Positions 32,228 through 40,133 of a stretch of 40,133 bases of DNA are shown here, one piece after another. The notes below the pieces were generated by a model that saw nothing but the letters and a program-made list of their open reading frames with translations, had not been told where the DNA came from and ran no database searches. The stretch's first letter is position 1. Each line of letters opens with the position of its first letter. The position numbers and the translations under genes are program-made. The stretch covers positions 1 to 40,133 of the forward strand of contig JALEGJ010000066.1 in the NCBI GenBank assembly GCA_022763115.1, written 5' to 3'. This DNA comes from Aquisalinus sp. GTDB lineage: Bacteria; Pseudomonadota; Alphaproteobacteria; Caulobacterales; Parvularculaceae.

Positions 32228-32449
32228 TCAGGTATTGAGCTTGCCATCGGAATACATGGCATCGGCAGCAATATGCGCGTTCAGATAGGCTTCCTGGCGG
32301 TCTACGCTCCAGTAGCGCAAGGACTCCAGCGGGATCTGCTTGCCAGTTACCGCACACAGCACAAAGCTGCCATGTTCAATAATGGCAAACTCGCCATCCA
32401 GATATTCGAGTACAGCTTTACCGCTGCCAAATGAGTCGAGTGGGTTCAT
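32228..32449 (-). CDS. DUF2093 family small protein
   Basis: A 73-residue protein with the DUF2093 core EYLDGEFAIIEHGSFVLCAV and PLESLRYWSVDRQEAYLNA. Function unknown. First gene of a DUF2093-M23-Kazal transcript with a promoter at 32484-32511. Confidence 0.87.
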   Translation of the reverse strand: MNPLDSFGSGKAVLEYLDGEFAIIEHGSFVLCAVTGKQIPLESLRYWSVDRQEAYLNAHIAADAMYSDGKLNT

Positions 32450-32483
32450 GCTTTCAGTTTAACCTCGCACAGGCAAAAAAGCG

Positions 32484-32511
32484 AGCATACACCGTGTTAC
32501 AGGTCTGTCAG
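32484..32511 (-). promoter_or_regulatory. Promoter of DUF2093-M23-Kazal
   Basis: On the minus strand CTGACA (32506-32511), a 16-base spacer and TATGCT (32484-32489) lie 35 bases upstream of the DUF2093 ATG. Confidence 0.45.
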
Positions 32512-32613
32512 GCGCAGATTTTCGACGAAATGCTGCAGGATTAACGGTTTTACCACCTAATAGACGTAAAACGCTTGTCATATTCTCTTACAACCCACGT
32601 TCAGGTGCAGGAC

Positions 32614-33687
32614 ATGACACAAGAAAACCAGAAGCAGGGATCAAAAGTTTCCAAGGAATACAAGAAAGCTGCCGATTTTGCGGAAAAGGCTTTCGCCCAT
32701 ATTGAGGAACATCAGACCCCCGCTTATCCCAGCACGTATGCTTTCTGGTATAGCTATGTTTCCCGCTCCAACGAAGATATGGTGCGCAAGGTAGACGAGA
32801 CTCTCGAAAAAACCGGCAGCCTCAGCGTCTACGACATCAATCAGCTACACGACAAGTTTCTCTCCACAGAAGAAGCCGAGAAGCGCCGCAGTGAGCAAAT
32901 CGGCAATGACTTCGAAAAGGAAATGGTCAGTGTCATGCGGCTGGTTCAGCAAAGCATGAGCAGCACTGACAGCTATTGCAGCTCTCTTGATGCAGCGCAG
33001 GAGCAGCTGCCGGAAGCTGTTTCTCCTGACAAAATCAGTGAAATTATCTCTTCCCTGATTGAGCAGAACCGGGAAATGAAGGAGATGACAGAAACCCTGA
33101 ATGACGGGTTGCAGAAATCTCAAAACCAGATTCACGAACTCAACGCCCAGTTGGCAAAGGCACGCGACGAAAGTATGCGCGACGGCCTCACAAAACTTGC
33201 CAACCGTCGCAATTTCGATATGAGCCTCGCTCGCGAGATCAAGGCTGCGCGCGAGAACGGGACAGACCTGACGCTGGTGCTCGCCGACATCGATCACTTC
33301 AAGAAAGTCAACGACACCTACGGGCATCAGGTAGGGGACGGCATTCTTCAGACTTTTGCCTCCCTGATCTCCAACAATGTCAAAGGGCGTGATATTGCTG
33401 CACGCTATGGCGGCGAGGAATTTGCGCTGATCCTGCCACAGACGAATATGCAAGCCGCCTTTCACCTGATCGAGCGGATCCGGAAAGATCTTGAGGCCTC
33501 CAAGCTGGTGATCAAGAGCACAGGCAAGTGCATCGGCAAGGTCACGTCTTCTTTCGGCATGAGTATGCTGCAGGACGGATATGAAGCTGAAACGCTTATT
33601 CAGCGTGCTGATGCGAAGCTCTATGATGCCAAGAATAATGGCCGCAATCGTATCGAAATGGATACGGGCAACGCAGAAGCCGCCTGA
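32614..33687 (+). CDS. GGDEF-domain diguanylate cyclase with helical N-terminal domain
   Basis: The 357-residue protein has an N-terminal helical domain (about 14-120) with EEHQTPAYPSTYAFWYSYVS, a motif seen in a group of alphaproteobacterial cyclases. A coiled coil (about 140-185) and the GGDEF domain follow. The active site is YGGEEF (266-270), a competent variant, with ADIDHFKKVNDTYGHQVGD upstream. The inhibitory-site position reads KGRD instead of RxxD, so feedback inhibition is probably weak or absent. The start at 32614 follows GGTGCAGG; an upstream in-frame TTG at 32575 is less likely. Next to a histidine kinase and near the flagellar operon. Confidence 0.92.
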   Translation: MTQENQKQGSKVSKEYKKAADFAEKAFAHIEEHQTPAYPSTYAFWYSYVSRSNEDMVRKVDETLEKTGSLSVYDINQLHDKFLSTEEAEKRRSEQIGNDFEKEMVSVMRLVQQSMSSTDSYCSSLDAAQEQLPEAVSPDKISEIISSLIEQNREMKEMTETLNDGLQKSQNQIHELNAQLAKARDESMRDGLTKLANRRNFDMSLAREIKAARENGTDLTLVLADIDHFKKVNDTYGHQVGDGILQTFASLISNNVKGRDIAARYGGEEFALILPQTNMQAAFHLIERIRKDLEASKLVIKSTGKCIGKVTSSFGMSMLQDGYEAETLIQRADAKLYDAKNNGRNRIEMDTGNAEAA

Positions 33688-33776
33688 AGCTATTGTGGTC
33701 AGGCGCGTTGCATCAGGCCTGGTCCGTAATTTTCAGATCTTTTCAAAAATAGGCTTAGGGTCAGAACCCCTTAATC

Positions 33777-34922
33777 TTAACCAGCTGCCCGTAGCGGCTC
33801 TTCCGGTGTCTGGCGGAAAAGCTCGTTAGGAAGGACAGCGGTGAAGATGGAGCCTTTCCCCGGCGTACTTTCAACCTCAAGCTGACCACCGGCAGAGGCC
33901 AGGAATTCCCGGCTCAGCATGAGACCGATACCAAGGCCACCGTCAAAATCAGCACCCGGTGTATACCCGTTGCGACCCAGAATATCAGCGACCAGTTCGG
34001 GCTCCATACCAATTCCGGTATCTTCAACAGAAATGCGCAAGGTATCTCCGGACCGACAGGCGCTAAGTGTGATCTGTCCCTCATCCGTAAACTTGATTGC
34101 ATTCTTGATCAGATTAACGAGGACCTGGCGCAGGCGCAGCTTGTCCCCCACATAAAGGCAGTCATCCGCATCCGGCAGAACCAGTGACAGTTCCAAACCT
34201 TTATGACCTGCATATTCATGGAAGAGACACACGAGCTCTTCGAGAACCGGCGCAATATCGAAAGTTTCTGTTTGCAGGGAAAGCTGGTTCTTGCTCACCC
34301 GTACATACTCGGAAATGTTGTTGATCGCATCAAGCACATGTGTGATCGCGATGGTCGCAATCCGGGCGTTCGATTTGATCTCGTCAACATCATCCAGCAA
34401 GGCAATATTGGCCTGAAGGGTTTTCGCCGCCTGCAACGGGCTGGACAACTCATGGCTCATATACTGAAAGAAACGGGCATTTGTCTTATCCGCCAGCTCA
34501 ATGGCTGATTGCAGATTGCTCATCTCACGGATGACTGTGTTCACCTCATTCAGATACTTCAATGTTGTCAGCAGAATATCTGCCCGTACCTGTTTGCTGG
34601 TAAACACCTCTGACATCGGCAGTTTGTCAGTGCAACGCATCTGCTCCAGCGTATCCGGGTCAATTATCTTGATCACCGGCAACAGCTGCCCGGTGATTTT
34701 CATATGCGTGACAATGGATTGATGCAGGGACATGTCATCATCAATGATGAAACTATCCGCTTTCGACGCACTGCCGGAATCCAGAAAAGCGGTGAAGGAA
34801 GAATAGACTTCGTGCATATAGCGCGCTGCATCAGCCTCCTGAAACACAGAAGCCAGACGCGCTCTCAGCCATTCATTATGGGCGATGATGACAACCAGCT
34901 GCGGTTTTCCCCCGGCAGTCAC
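33777..34922 (-). CDS. Histidine kinase with N-terminal receiver-like domain
   Basis: A 381-residue soluble kinase. The N-terminal part (about 7-125) looks like a receiver: strands QLVVIIAHNE and ADSFIIDDDM (possible acceptor D62) and FTSK with K110. The usual acidic pair after strand one is missing (Ala-His instead). The HisKA box FFQYMSHELSSPLQ has H157. The ATPase domain has the N box LVNLIKNAIKF (about 268-278), DTGIGM (301-306) and GGLGIGLML (328-336). No membrane segment. It starts with GTG at 34922 after GAGGAG; the frame continues upstream without resemblance. The partner regulator is not adjacent. Position beside a diguanylate cyclase and the flagellar genes suggests motility or lifestyle control. 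Confidence 0.9.
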   Translation of the reverse strand: MTAGGKPQLVVIIAHNEWLRARLASVFQEADAARYMHEVYSSFTAFLDSGSASKADSFIIDDDMSLHQSIVTHMKITGQLLPVIKIIDPDTLEQMRCTDKLPMSEVFTSKQVRADILLTTLKYLNEVNTVIREMSNLQSAIELADKTNARFFQYMSHELSSPLQAAKTLQANIALLDDVDEIKSNARIATIAITHVLDAINNISEYVRVSKNQLSLQTETFDIAPVLEELVCLFHEYAGHKGLELSLVLPDADDCLYVGDKLRLRQVLVNLIKNAIKFTDEGQITLSACRSGDTLRISVEDTGIGMEPELVADILGRNGYTPGADFDGGLGIGLMLSREFLASAGGQLEVESTPGKGSIFTAVLPNELFRQTPEEPLRAAG

Positions 34923-35083
34923 GCTTCTCTCCTCTCGACAACACGACCCATAGTTGCAGATACGGTTTAACGAATTGTTACAGATGATGGCGATTGCCCT
35001 GAAGCCGGTATAACGCCTGTGCCGCAGCATTCTTGGTAAAGGAATGACTAACCCAGAAGTTGCAGCGCTGCCGGATCTGCGTC

Positions 35084-35494
35084 TCAGTTCCTGATCAGGT
35101 CTGACAGGGAAGAGACGGCCAGAAGCGCATCATCCTCCCTTTCTTCCTCCCGCAGCGCCTCTTCTTTTTCGGCGCGTGCACGCATCATCTCAAGGCCGGT
35201 CACCCGCTTCAGGTCCTTGCGCAAGGCAGTCTGCAAGTCGATGACGACCTGATCCAGTCCTGCCGCTTGCTGGCGCAGCTGTTCAGCTTTTGCCTGCTGG
35301 GCCCGGACCCATTTCTCAAGCGCGACAGCGCCTGATACATCTGCCGCAGGAGATGCCTGCTGTACGGCCTGCTCACATGCATCTGCCAGGTCACGCAGGC
35401 GCTGCTGCTCCTGCCGGATACGCTGCAACGACTGCTCCTTCTGCTGATACTGCAGATCAACCAGCCGGGCAATTTTTGCAAAATCGAGCACCAC
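35084..35494 (-). CDS. FliJ-like coiled-coil protein
   Basis: A 136-residue, almost wholly helical, Gln/Glu/Arg-rich protein. The start DFAKIARLVDLQYQQKEQSL resembles FliJ and YscO-type stalk proteins of export systems, which link the ATPase to the export gate. The first codon is GTG, directly abutting the flhB stop, so it is probably coupled to flhB. The FliJ family is too divergent to be sure by eye; the position at the end of an export-gate operon supports it. Confidence 0.65.
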   Translation of the reverse strand: MVLDFAKIARLVDLQYQQKEQSLQRIRQEQQRLRDLADACEQAVQQASPAADVSGAVALEKWVRAQQAKAEQLRQQAAGLDQVVIDLQTALRKDLKRVTGLEMMRARAEKEEALREEEREDDALLAVSSLSDLIRN

Positions 35495-36577
35495 CTACCA
35501 GCTCCGTTTACGCAATTCATCCGCAAAGTGGATCGCGGCAGCCACAGCGGCATAATGTTCCGGCCTGATATGCTCCCCGACGTCAACCGTGGCATACAAG
35601 GAGCGCGCACAAGGTGGATCAGGCCGAATCGGGACATCCGCAAGGGCAGCACGTTCCCGGATCCTGAAGGCAACCTCGTCTACACCCTTGGCAACACAGA
35701 TCGGCACCTGTCCCTCTTCCCGGTCCCATTTCAGCGCAACAGAATAATGTTCCGGGTTGGTAATGATGACATCTGCCTTGGCCACATCGTTCAGCATCGT
35801 GTTCATGGCCAGCGCTTCAGCGCGGCGACGGCGCGATTGCTTCTGGTGCGGATCGCCCTCGTTTTCCTTGTTCTCCTGACGCATCTCCTGCAAGGTCATG
35901 CGCAGCTTCTTGGCGTGAGAAAAACGGACCCATGGCAGGTCAATTGCCGTAATCGCTGCTGACATGAGCGTCACAAAAATCAGTAGCGTGACCGTCCGGG
36001 AGAGCATCTCGTTCGGCAGCACCGTTTCAGGCAACAGGCTGAGTTGCGGCAATTCATAATATTGCTGCCACAGGAAAATACCGGCAATTACGGTGATCGC
36101 AAGCATCTTGATAAAACTCTTGAGGAACTCCATCAGGCCATCCGGCCCATATTTCTGCTTGGCGTTGGAGATTAGCGAAATCTTGGATGGCTTCGGCTTT
36201 ATCTTTGACGGGGCAAACACAATCGCCTGCTGGGCAATCAGGGAGATCAGCACGAAAACAGCCGGAATCAGGATCATGGGCAGCATATCAATACTGATCC
36301 CCATCATGGTCTCTCCCAGCAGCTTTTTATCTGCACCAAACAGGAAAGACTCGCCTAACTCCTCAGGCCGCGCCAGCATCAGGCTCAAATGCTCCGCTGT
36401 CCCCATAATGGCTGGCCCGCCCGCCAGCAGGATCGCCACCAGCATGCCGATATAAAGCAATGTTGTTGTCAGCTCTCTGGATTGCGGAACATTACCTTGC
36501 TCGCGGGCCTTGCGGAGTTTCGTTTCCGAGGCCTCAAACGACTTCTCCTGGCCTTCATTCTGCTGGTCTTCAGCCAT
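35495..36577 (-). CDS. flhB: Flagellar export-gate protein FlhB
   Basis: FlhB sits in the export gate and switches substrate specificity from rod/hook to filament through self-cleavage of its cytoplasmic domain. The 360-residue protein has the FlhB start ASETKLRKAREQGNVPQSRE, four hydrophobic segments (about 38-60, 95-121, 150-170 and 193-213), a charged linker with EGDPHQK and the cleavage region. The usual NPTH is NPEH (N274, P275, E276, H277), followed by the normal YSVALKWD. Asn and Pro remain. It lies 3 bases after fliR. Confidence 0.95.
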   Translation of the reverse strand: MAEDQQNEGQEKSFEASETKLRKAREQGNVPQSRELTTTLLYIGMLVAILLAGGPAIMGTAEHLSLMLARPEELGESFLFGADKKLLGETMMGISIDMLPMILIPAVFVLISLIAQQAIVFAPSKIKPKPSKISLISNAKQKYGPDGLMEFLKSFIKMLAITVIAGIFLWQQYYELPQLSLLPETVLPNEMLSRTVTLLIFVTLMSAAITAIDLPWVRFSHAKKLRMTLQEMRQENKENEGDPHQKQSRRRRAEALAMNTMLNDVAKADVIITNPEHYSVALKWDREEGQVPICVAKGVDEVAFRIRERAALADVPIRPDPPCARSLYATVDVGEHIRPEHYAAVAAAIHFADELRKRSW

Positions 36578-36580
36578 TCC

Positions 36581-37363
36581 TCACCCGCCCCCGAACTCGG
36601 CGAATACCAGATTGAAGCTGGTGACCCAGGCCATAAGCATGGCAGCGACAGAAATCGCCAGCAACACCAGACTGGCACCGGTAATCGCCGGCAAACCAAC
36701 AAAAGAGACCATGAGCTGCGGCATGGCTCGGTTCACAACGCCCAGCACCACATTGTAGATGAAGTTCAACACCACAAACGGCAGGGACAATGACAGCGCA
36801 AACTCAAACGCGTAAGCCGCCCTGCCCGAAGCCCAGTAAGCCAGCTGCTCAAGGTCCGGATAGGTCCCCATGGGGAAGGTTTCATAAGATTTGACCAGCA
36901 GGCCAATAACTTCGACATGAAAATCCATCGTCAACAGCAAGGTTGTTCCTGCGACCATCAATAACAGCGAGACCGTGGGGTTCGGCTCCTCGGTCAGGAT
37001 GTTCCCGAAAATCTGGGAAAGGGACATCGCCTGCGCGATAATTGTACCGGCGATCTGCAGCACGAAAATCATCAGACGGAGCGAGAAGCCCAACACAAAT
37101 CCGTATATGGCTTCCAGAAACATCAGGGATACCAGAGCCGAAACACTGTTTATGTTCTGCGGCAAATCATCGAGCATGAAAGGCACAATCAGCCAGGTGA
37201 TGACCAGCGCGACAATAATCCGGCCTCTGACTGGTATCGTGCCCTCGCCAAGACCGGGTACCAGAAAAGCCAGCATGGAGAGACGCACAAACATCGCCGC
37301 CACCGCAAAGAGATATTGCTCAAAAGGGGCGATCACCGCAGCCAGGGATTGAAAAATCTCCAT
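36581..37363 (-). CDS. fliR: Flagellar export-gate protein FliR
   Basis: A 260-residue integral membrane protein that forms the export-gate core with FliP and FliQ. It has about six hydrophobic segments and the family stretches FVRLSMLAFLVPGLGEGTIP, LEAIYGFVLGFSLRLM and FVVLNFIYNVVLGVVNRAMP. Length is normal. It lies 8 bases after flhA, and flhB follows after 3 bases. Confidence 0.95.
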   Translation of the reverse strand: MEIFQSLAAVIAPFEQYLFAVAAMFVRLSMLAFLVPGLGEGTIPVRGRIIVALVITWLIVPFMLDDLPQNINSVSALVSLMFLEAIYGFVLGFSLRLMIFVLQIAGTIIAQAMSLSQIFGNILTEEPNPTVSLLLMVAGTTLLLTMDFHVEVIGLLVKSYETFPMGTYPDLEQLAYWASGRAAYAFEFALSLSLPFVVLNFIYNVVLGVVNRAMPQLMVSFVGLPAITGASLVLLAISVAAMLMAWVTSFNLVFAEFGGG

Positions 37364-37371
37364 GGCTCACC

Positions 37372-39456
37372 TCATGCGACACCGACAATGGCCGGCTGTT
37401 CATTCGAGGCAATTTCTTCATACGAGATAACAGGGTTGCGGATGCCCTTGGCGGACAGGACCGTTTTCAGGAAGCGCCGGCGCCGTGCGCTGGACGCAAT
37501 CGCTGCATACACCCCGCGCGAGGCAGCCGTGTTCAGTTTGTCCTGAATGGAAGAGGCAAGGCGATTGAACTCCTGCGGCGGCAGCGCAATATCTGCCTGC
37601 CCGCCTTCGCCAACACGTTCATGTTCGCTGAATAACTGCTCCCATTCCGGGCCCAACTGCACCAGTGGCAATTTGCCCTTGTCATCTCGCAATTTGTGTA
37701 CAAACTGATAGCTGAGCCGCTGTCTGACGTATTCCGCGATCTGTTCGGTTGAGGAGAGCGTGCCTTTCACTTCGGCAACAGTCTCGAGGATCACCGGCAA
37801 ATTACGTATCGATACCCGCTCTTCCAGCAACGCCCGCAAGACCGATTGCAGCAACTCCAGCGGCACCTTGTCCGGAATAAACTCGTCAATGATACGCTTG
37901 TTGGAGGCACCGCGTTCTTCATTGGTCAGATGCGTGAATGCCTCAAGTATCTCGCGCAACGCGCGCCGCGTCATCAGCTTGGGGAAATTTGCCTGAATGG
38001 TTTCCATGACATGGGTTGCCATCACTTCCGGCGCTTCGATGGTCGGCAAGCCATGCATCATCAATTCATCCTGATGCGCCTTGCCAACCCATCGCGCTGA
38101 AGCACCATAAACCGGCTCGCGTACCTTCTCTCCGGGGATTTCCGGATGCGCGTCTTCTTCCATCAGCGCAAGGACATGGCCGGGTTTCAGCTTACTCCGC
38201 GCAATTTCTGCTCCCTGAATCTTTATACGATACGTCTCAACCGGCATCACCGTTGTGTCTGTCAGCCTGATCGCAGGCACGACAAAGCCATATTCCTGTG
38301 CAATGAATTTGCGAATTTTCTCAATACGCTGATCGAAGCCGATTTCAGGGTCCATGGCGATAGGCACCAATTCCTTGGACAGCTCAATATGGATTTCGTC
38401 CACATCAAGAAGATCGCCAATCACAGGTTTTGCATCAACCGGCTCATCAGGTTGCGCCGCCCGTTCTGCACGGGCTTTCTCTTCCTCCTGAAATTTCCAG
38501 GATCGCCAGGCAAGCCAGCCCATCAGCGAGGCCCCCATCAGGAAAGGCAGCAGCGGTAAACCGGGGAATACCGCGAAAACGGCGAGAATGGCCGCAACTG
38601 TCGCGAGCGCGGACGGATGCTTGCCCAGTTGCTGAATGAGCGCAAGGTCAACAGCCCCCTCACCGCGCCCTTTGGACAATAGCAGGGCTGCAGAAACCGA
38701 GATAATGACCGCTGGTATCTGCGACACCAGCCCGTCACCAACAGTCAGGATGGAGTAGTTCTGCGCCGCTTCGGCAAAGGTCAGATTATGCACCCCAAGG
38801 CCAATCGCCATCCCGGCAATTAGATTGAGCAATGTAATCAGCAAACCGGCTATCGCGTCGCCTTTGACAAATTTCGAAACACCATCAAGTGATCCGAGGA
38901 AGGATGTTTCTTCCTGCTCCGTATCCCGGCGGCGGCGCGCTTCTTCATGGCTGATCGCACCAGCCGCAACATCCGAGTCAATCGCAAGCTGTTTGCCGGG
39001 CATCGCATCAAGGGCGAAACGGGCACCAACTTCTGCCATGCGGCCTGCACCACGCGTAATCACGAGGAAGTTCACAATAATCAAGACACTGAAAACAATC
39101 AGCCCCATCCAGATATTGCCCCCCATGATGAACATGGCGATCCCCTCAATCACGCCGCCTGCCGCATCAGAACCGGTATGTCCCTCACCGATAATCAGTT
39201 TTGTGGAGGAGATATTCAGCGATAGCCTTAACAGCAGCGACGCCAGCAAAACACTGGGAAAGGAGGAAAAATCCAGCGGCTTCTCTATGAACAGGGTGAT
39301 TGTAAAAATCAGGATCGCAAAAGCGAATGACAGCATCAGGCCAATGTCCAGCACGATAGCCGGCACCGGCAGGATCATCATGGCAATAACAACCATGAGC
39401 GCTAACGCGAGAAGCACCGTCGGCTGGTAAAGCGAACTGACCTTGAACTCAGGCAT
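37372..39456 (-). CDS. flhA: Flagellar export-gate protein FlhA
   Basis: The 694-residue protein forms the nonameric ring that couples proton flow to export and docks substrate-chaperone complexes. The N-terminal half has about eight membrane helices (residues 15-320) and the FHIPEP-type motif RFALDAMPGKQLAIDSDVAA (about 146-165). The C-terminal cytoplasmic domain (about 350-690) has LGPEWEQLF and the final ARRRRFLKTVL segment. Length is normal. fliQ ends 23 bases upstream. Confidence 0.97.
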   Translation of the reverse strand: MPEFKVSSLYQPTVLLALALMVVIAMMILPVPAIVLDIGLMLSFAFAILIFTITLFIEKPLDFSSFPSVLLASLLLRLSLNISSTKLIIGEGHTGSDAAGGVIEGIAMFIMGGNIWMGLIVFSVLIIVNFLVITRGAGRMAEVGARFALDAMPGKQLAIDSDVAAGAISHEEARRRRDTEQEETSFLGSLDGVSKFVKGDAIAGLLITLLNLIAGMAIGLGVHNLTFAEAAQNYSILTVGDGLVSQIPAVIISVSAALLLSKGRGEGAVDLALIQQLGKHPSALATVAAILAVFAVFPGLPLLPFLMGASLMGWLAWRSWKFQEEEKARAERAAQPDEPVDAKPVIGDLLDVDEIHIELSKELVPIAMDPEIGFDQRIEKIRKFIAQEYGFVVPAIRLTDTTVMPVETYRIKIQGAEIARSKLKPGHVLALMEEDAHPEIPGEKVREPVYGASARWVGKAHQDELMMHGLPTIEAPEVMATHVMETIQANFPKLMTRRALREILEAFTHLTNEERGASNKRIIDEFIPDKVPLELLQSVLRALLEERVSIRNLPVILETVAEVKGTLSSTEQIAEYVRQRLSYQFVHKLRDDKGKLPLVQLGPEWEQLFSEHERVGEGGQADIALPPQEFNRLASSIQDKLNTAASRGVYAAIASSARRRRFLKTVLSAKGIRNPVISYEEIASNEQPAIVGVA

Positions 39457-39479
39457 CTCTTACCACCTTACCCGGCCCC

Positions 39480-39743
39480 TCACTGTGCGATCACGGGCAG
39501 CACCTGTTCATTGAACAGGCTGAGGCAAACCCGGGCCATGTATCCGGAAGACAGGAAGAAAACGATCAGCATGACAGCAATTTTTGGTACAAAAGTCAGA
39601 GTCATTTCCTGAATGGAGGTCAGGGCCTGCAACAGACCAACCACGATGCCCACAAAAAGGGCCGTGCCAAGCAGTGGCGCAGAAATAAGCGCTGCGGCCC
39701 AGAGGAATTCCCGCAATATACTGAGGACTTCTGTTTCTGTCAT
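39480..39743 (-). CDS. fliQ: Flagellar export-gate protein FliQ
   Basis: An 87-residue protein with two membrane hairpin helices (about 15-38 and 50-72). LLGTALFVGIVVGLLQALTS and IQEMTLTFVPKI are the standard FliQ motif. It is placed between fliE and flhA, as in many alphaproteobacteria. Confidence 0.96.
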   Translation of the reverse strand: MTETEVLSILREFLWAAALISAPLLGTALFVGIVVGLLQALTSIQEMTLTFVPKIAVMLIVFFLSSGYMARVCLSLFNEQVLPVIAQ

Positions 39744-39753
39744 GTTAGCAGCC

Positions 39754-40071
39754 TCAGACAGGCATTCTCAGGAGTTCCTGATACGCCTCAATCACCTTGT
39801 CACGTACGGTGACCGCTGTTTCCAGGGCAACCTCGGCCGTCGCCAGCGCTTCCACAACCGAGTGCGGATCAGCCTCGCCAACACTCAGCGCCTTGGCTGT
39901 CTGCTCGGCATTATTGAATACTTCCGCAAACTCGCTGGCGGCTTTGGCAACGCCTTCAGAGCCGGTCGTTTCTGTTATATTTTTGTCAGGTGCTTTGGCC
40001 GCAGTGTCTGGCGACAATGCTTGCCGGGCCGCTGCGTAATTCTTCAGCGCGGCCAGTGATGCCGGTTCCAT
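39754..40071 (-). CDS. fliE: Flagellar hook-basal body complex protein FliE
   Basis: A 105-residue protein that joins the MS ring to the rod. The C-terminal half carries the FliE mark DPHSVVEALATAEVALETAV (about 67-86) followed by VRDKVIEAYQELLRMPV. The N-terminal half is variable and Ala-rich, as usual. GGAGGAG precedes the ATG and overlaps the end of the upstream flagellar gene. Confidence 0.94.
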   Translation of the reverse strand: MEPASLAALKNYAAARQALSPDTAAKAPDKNITETTGSEGVAKAASEFAEVFNNAEQTAKALSVGEADPHSVVEALATAEVALETAVTVRDKVIEAYQELLRMPV

Positions 40072-40085
40072 ATAGGCTCCTCCTA

Positions 40086-40133
40086 TTAACGGCGTAACAG
40101 ATCAATCAGACTGCCATACATCTCTCTTGCTTG
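40086..40133 (-). CDS. flgC: Probable FlgC C-terminus, cut by the window edge
   Basis: The last 15 codons of a minus-strand gene (ending YGSLIDLLRR) and its stop lie at the edge, 14 bases before fliE. The fit to the end of the rod protein FlgC and the usual flgB-flgC-fliE order make this likely, but the fragment is very short. Confidence 0.55.
   Translation of the reverse strand, partial: QAREMYGSLIDLLRR

Noticed and set aside
37372-39456. Type III secretion (virulence) export apparatus
   Set aside because: FliE, FliQ, the FlhA motif and the flagellar gene order identify this as the flagellar system.
1-40133. Defence system, prophage, CRISPR array or transposon
   Set aside because: I found no repeats with spacers, no integrase or transposase, no phage structural genes and no toxin-antitoxin pair. 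All regions read as core chromosome.

Overview
The window is a gene-dense stretch of an alphaproteobacterial chromosome. This rests on lineage-typical families: the cell-cycle proteins RcdA (DUF1465) and TrcR (DUF1013), a rpsU/COQ9 neighbourhood, the ispH-thrB-rnhA cluster, small DUF1192, DUF2093 and DUF465 (YdcH-like) proteins, a UbiX/TIGR02444 pair, and the flgC-fliE-fliQ-flhA-fliR-flhB order. I cannot name a genus. I see no tRNA, rRNA, insertion sequence, CRISPR array or prophage. No gene-free stretch exceeds 300 bases.

Layout. 0.1-2.5 kb: ispH-thrB-rnhA, a tight plus-strand operon. 2.5-7.8 kb: a cysteine-poor protein with a phospholipase A2-like motif, a TetR regulator divergent from an exported beta-propeller protein, a DUF4197 lipoprotein, a peroxiredoxin and YqgE/AlgH. 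7.8-13.3 kb: a membrane EAL phosphodiesterase, an acetyltransferase, thrC and a paraoxonase-like beta-propeller. 13.5-19.5 kb: rpmE, rcdA, DUF429, DUF1192, a quinone oxidoreductase, DUF599, trcR, rpsU and COQ9. 19.5-24.8 kb: purE-purK, a GGDEF protein, the ubiX-TIGR02444-DUF465 operon, a second DUF465 gene and an SDR-like protein. 24.8-30.8 kb: a four-gene lipid A/Kdo operon (DUF374 acyltransferase, waaA, lpxK, LpxL-like) divergent from an MsbA-like ABC transporter. 30.8-32.4 kb: a Kazal-domain lipoprotein, an M23 endopeptidase and DUF2093. 32.6-34.9 kb: a diguanylate cyclase and a histidine kinase. 35.1-40.1 kb: a flagellar export operon that runs off the right edge.

Themes. Envelope building (lipid A, ABC flippase, M23 enzyme, exported propellers), flagellar export, cell-cycle control and c-di-GMP signalling (one EAL and two GGDEF proteins) are interleaved. 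Several genes look like catalytically altered members of known enzyme families: the SDR lacks the Tyr and Lys of YxxxK, the paraoxonase-like protein lacks both catalytic His positions but keeps most calcium ligands, FlhB has NPEH instead of NPTH, and the histidine kinase carries a degenerate receiver. rpsU has no ATG, GTG or TTG at the expected start and follows a long structured leader. I see no clear new multi-gene defence or mobile system. The best leads for new biology are the PLA2-like protein, the rpsU start and leader, the two pseudoenzymes and the UbiX-coupled TIGR02444/DUF465 operon.
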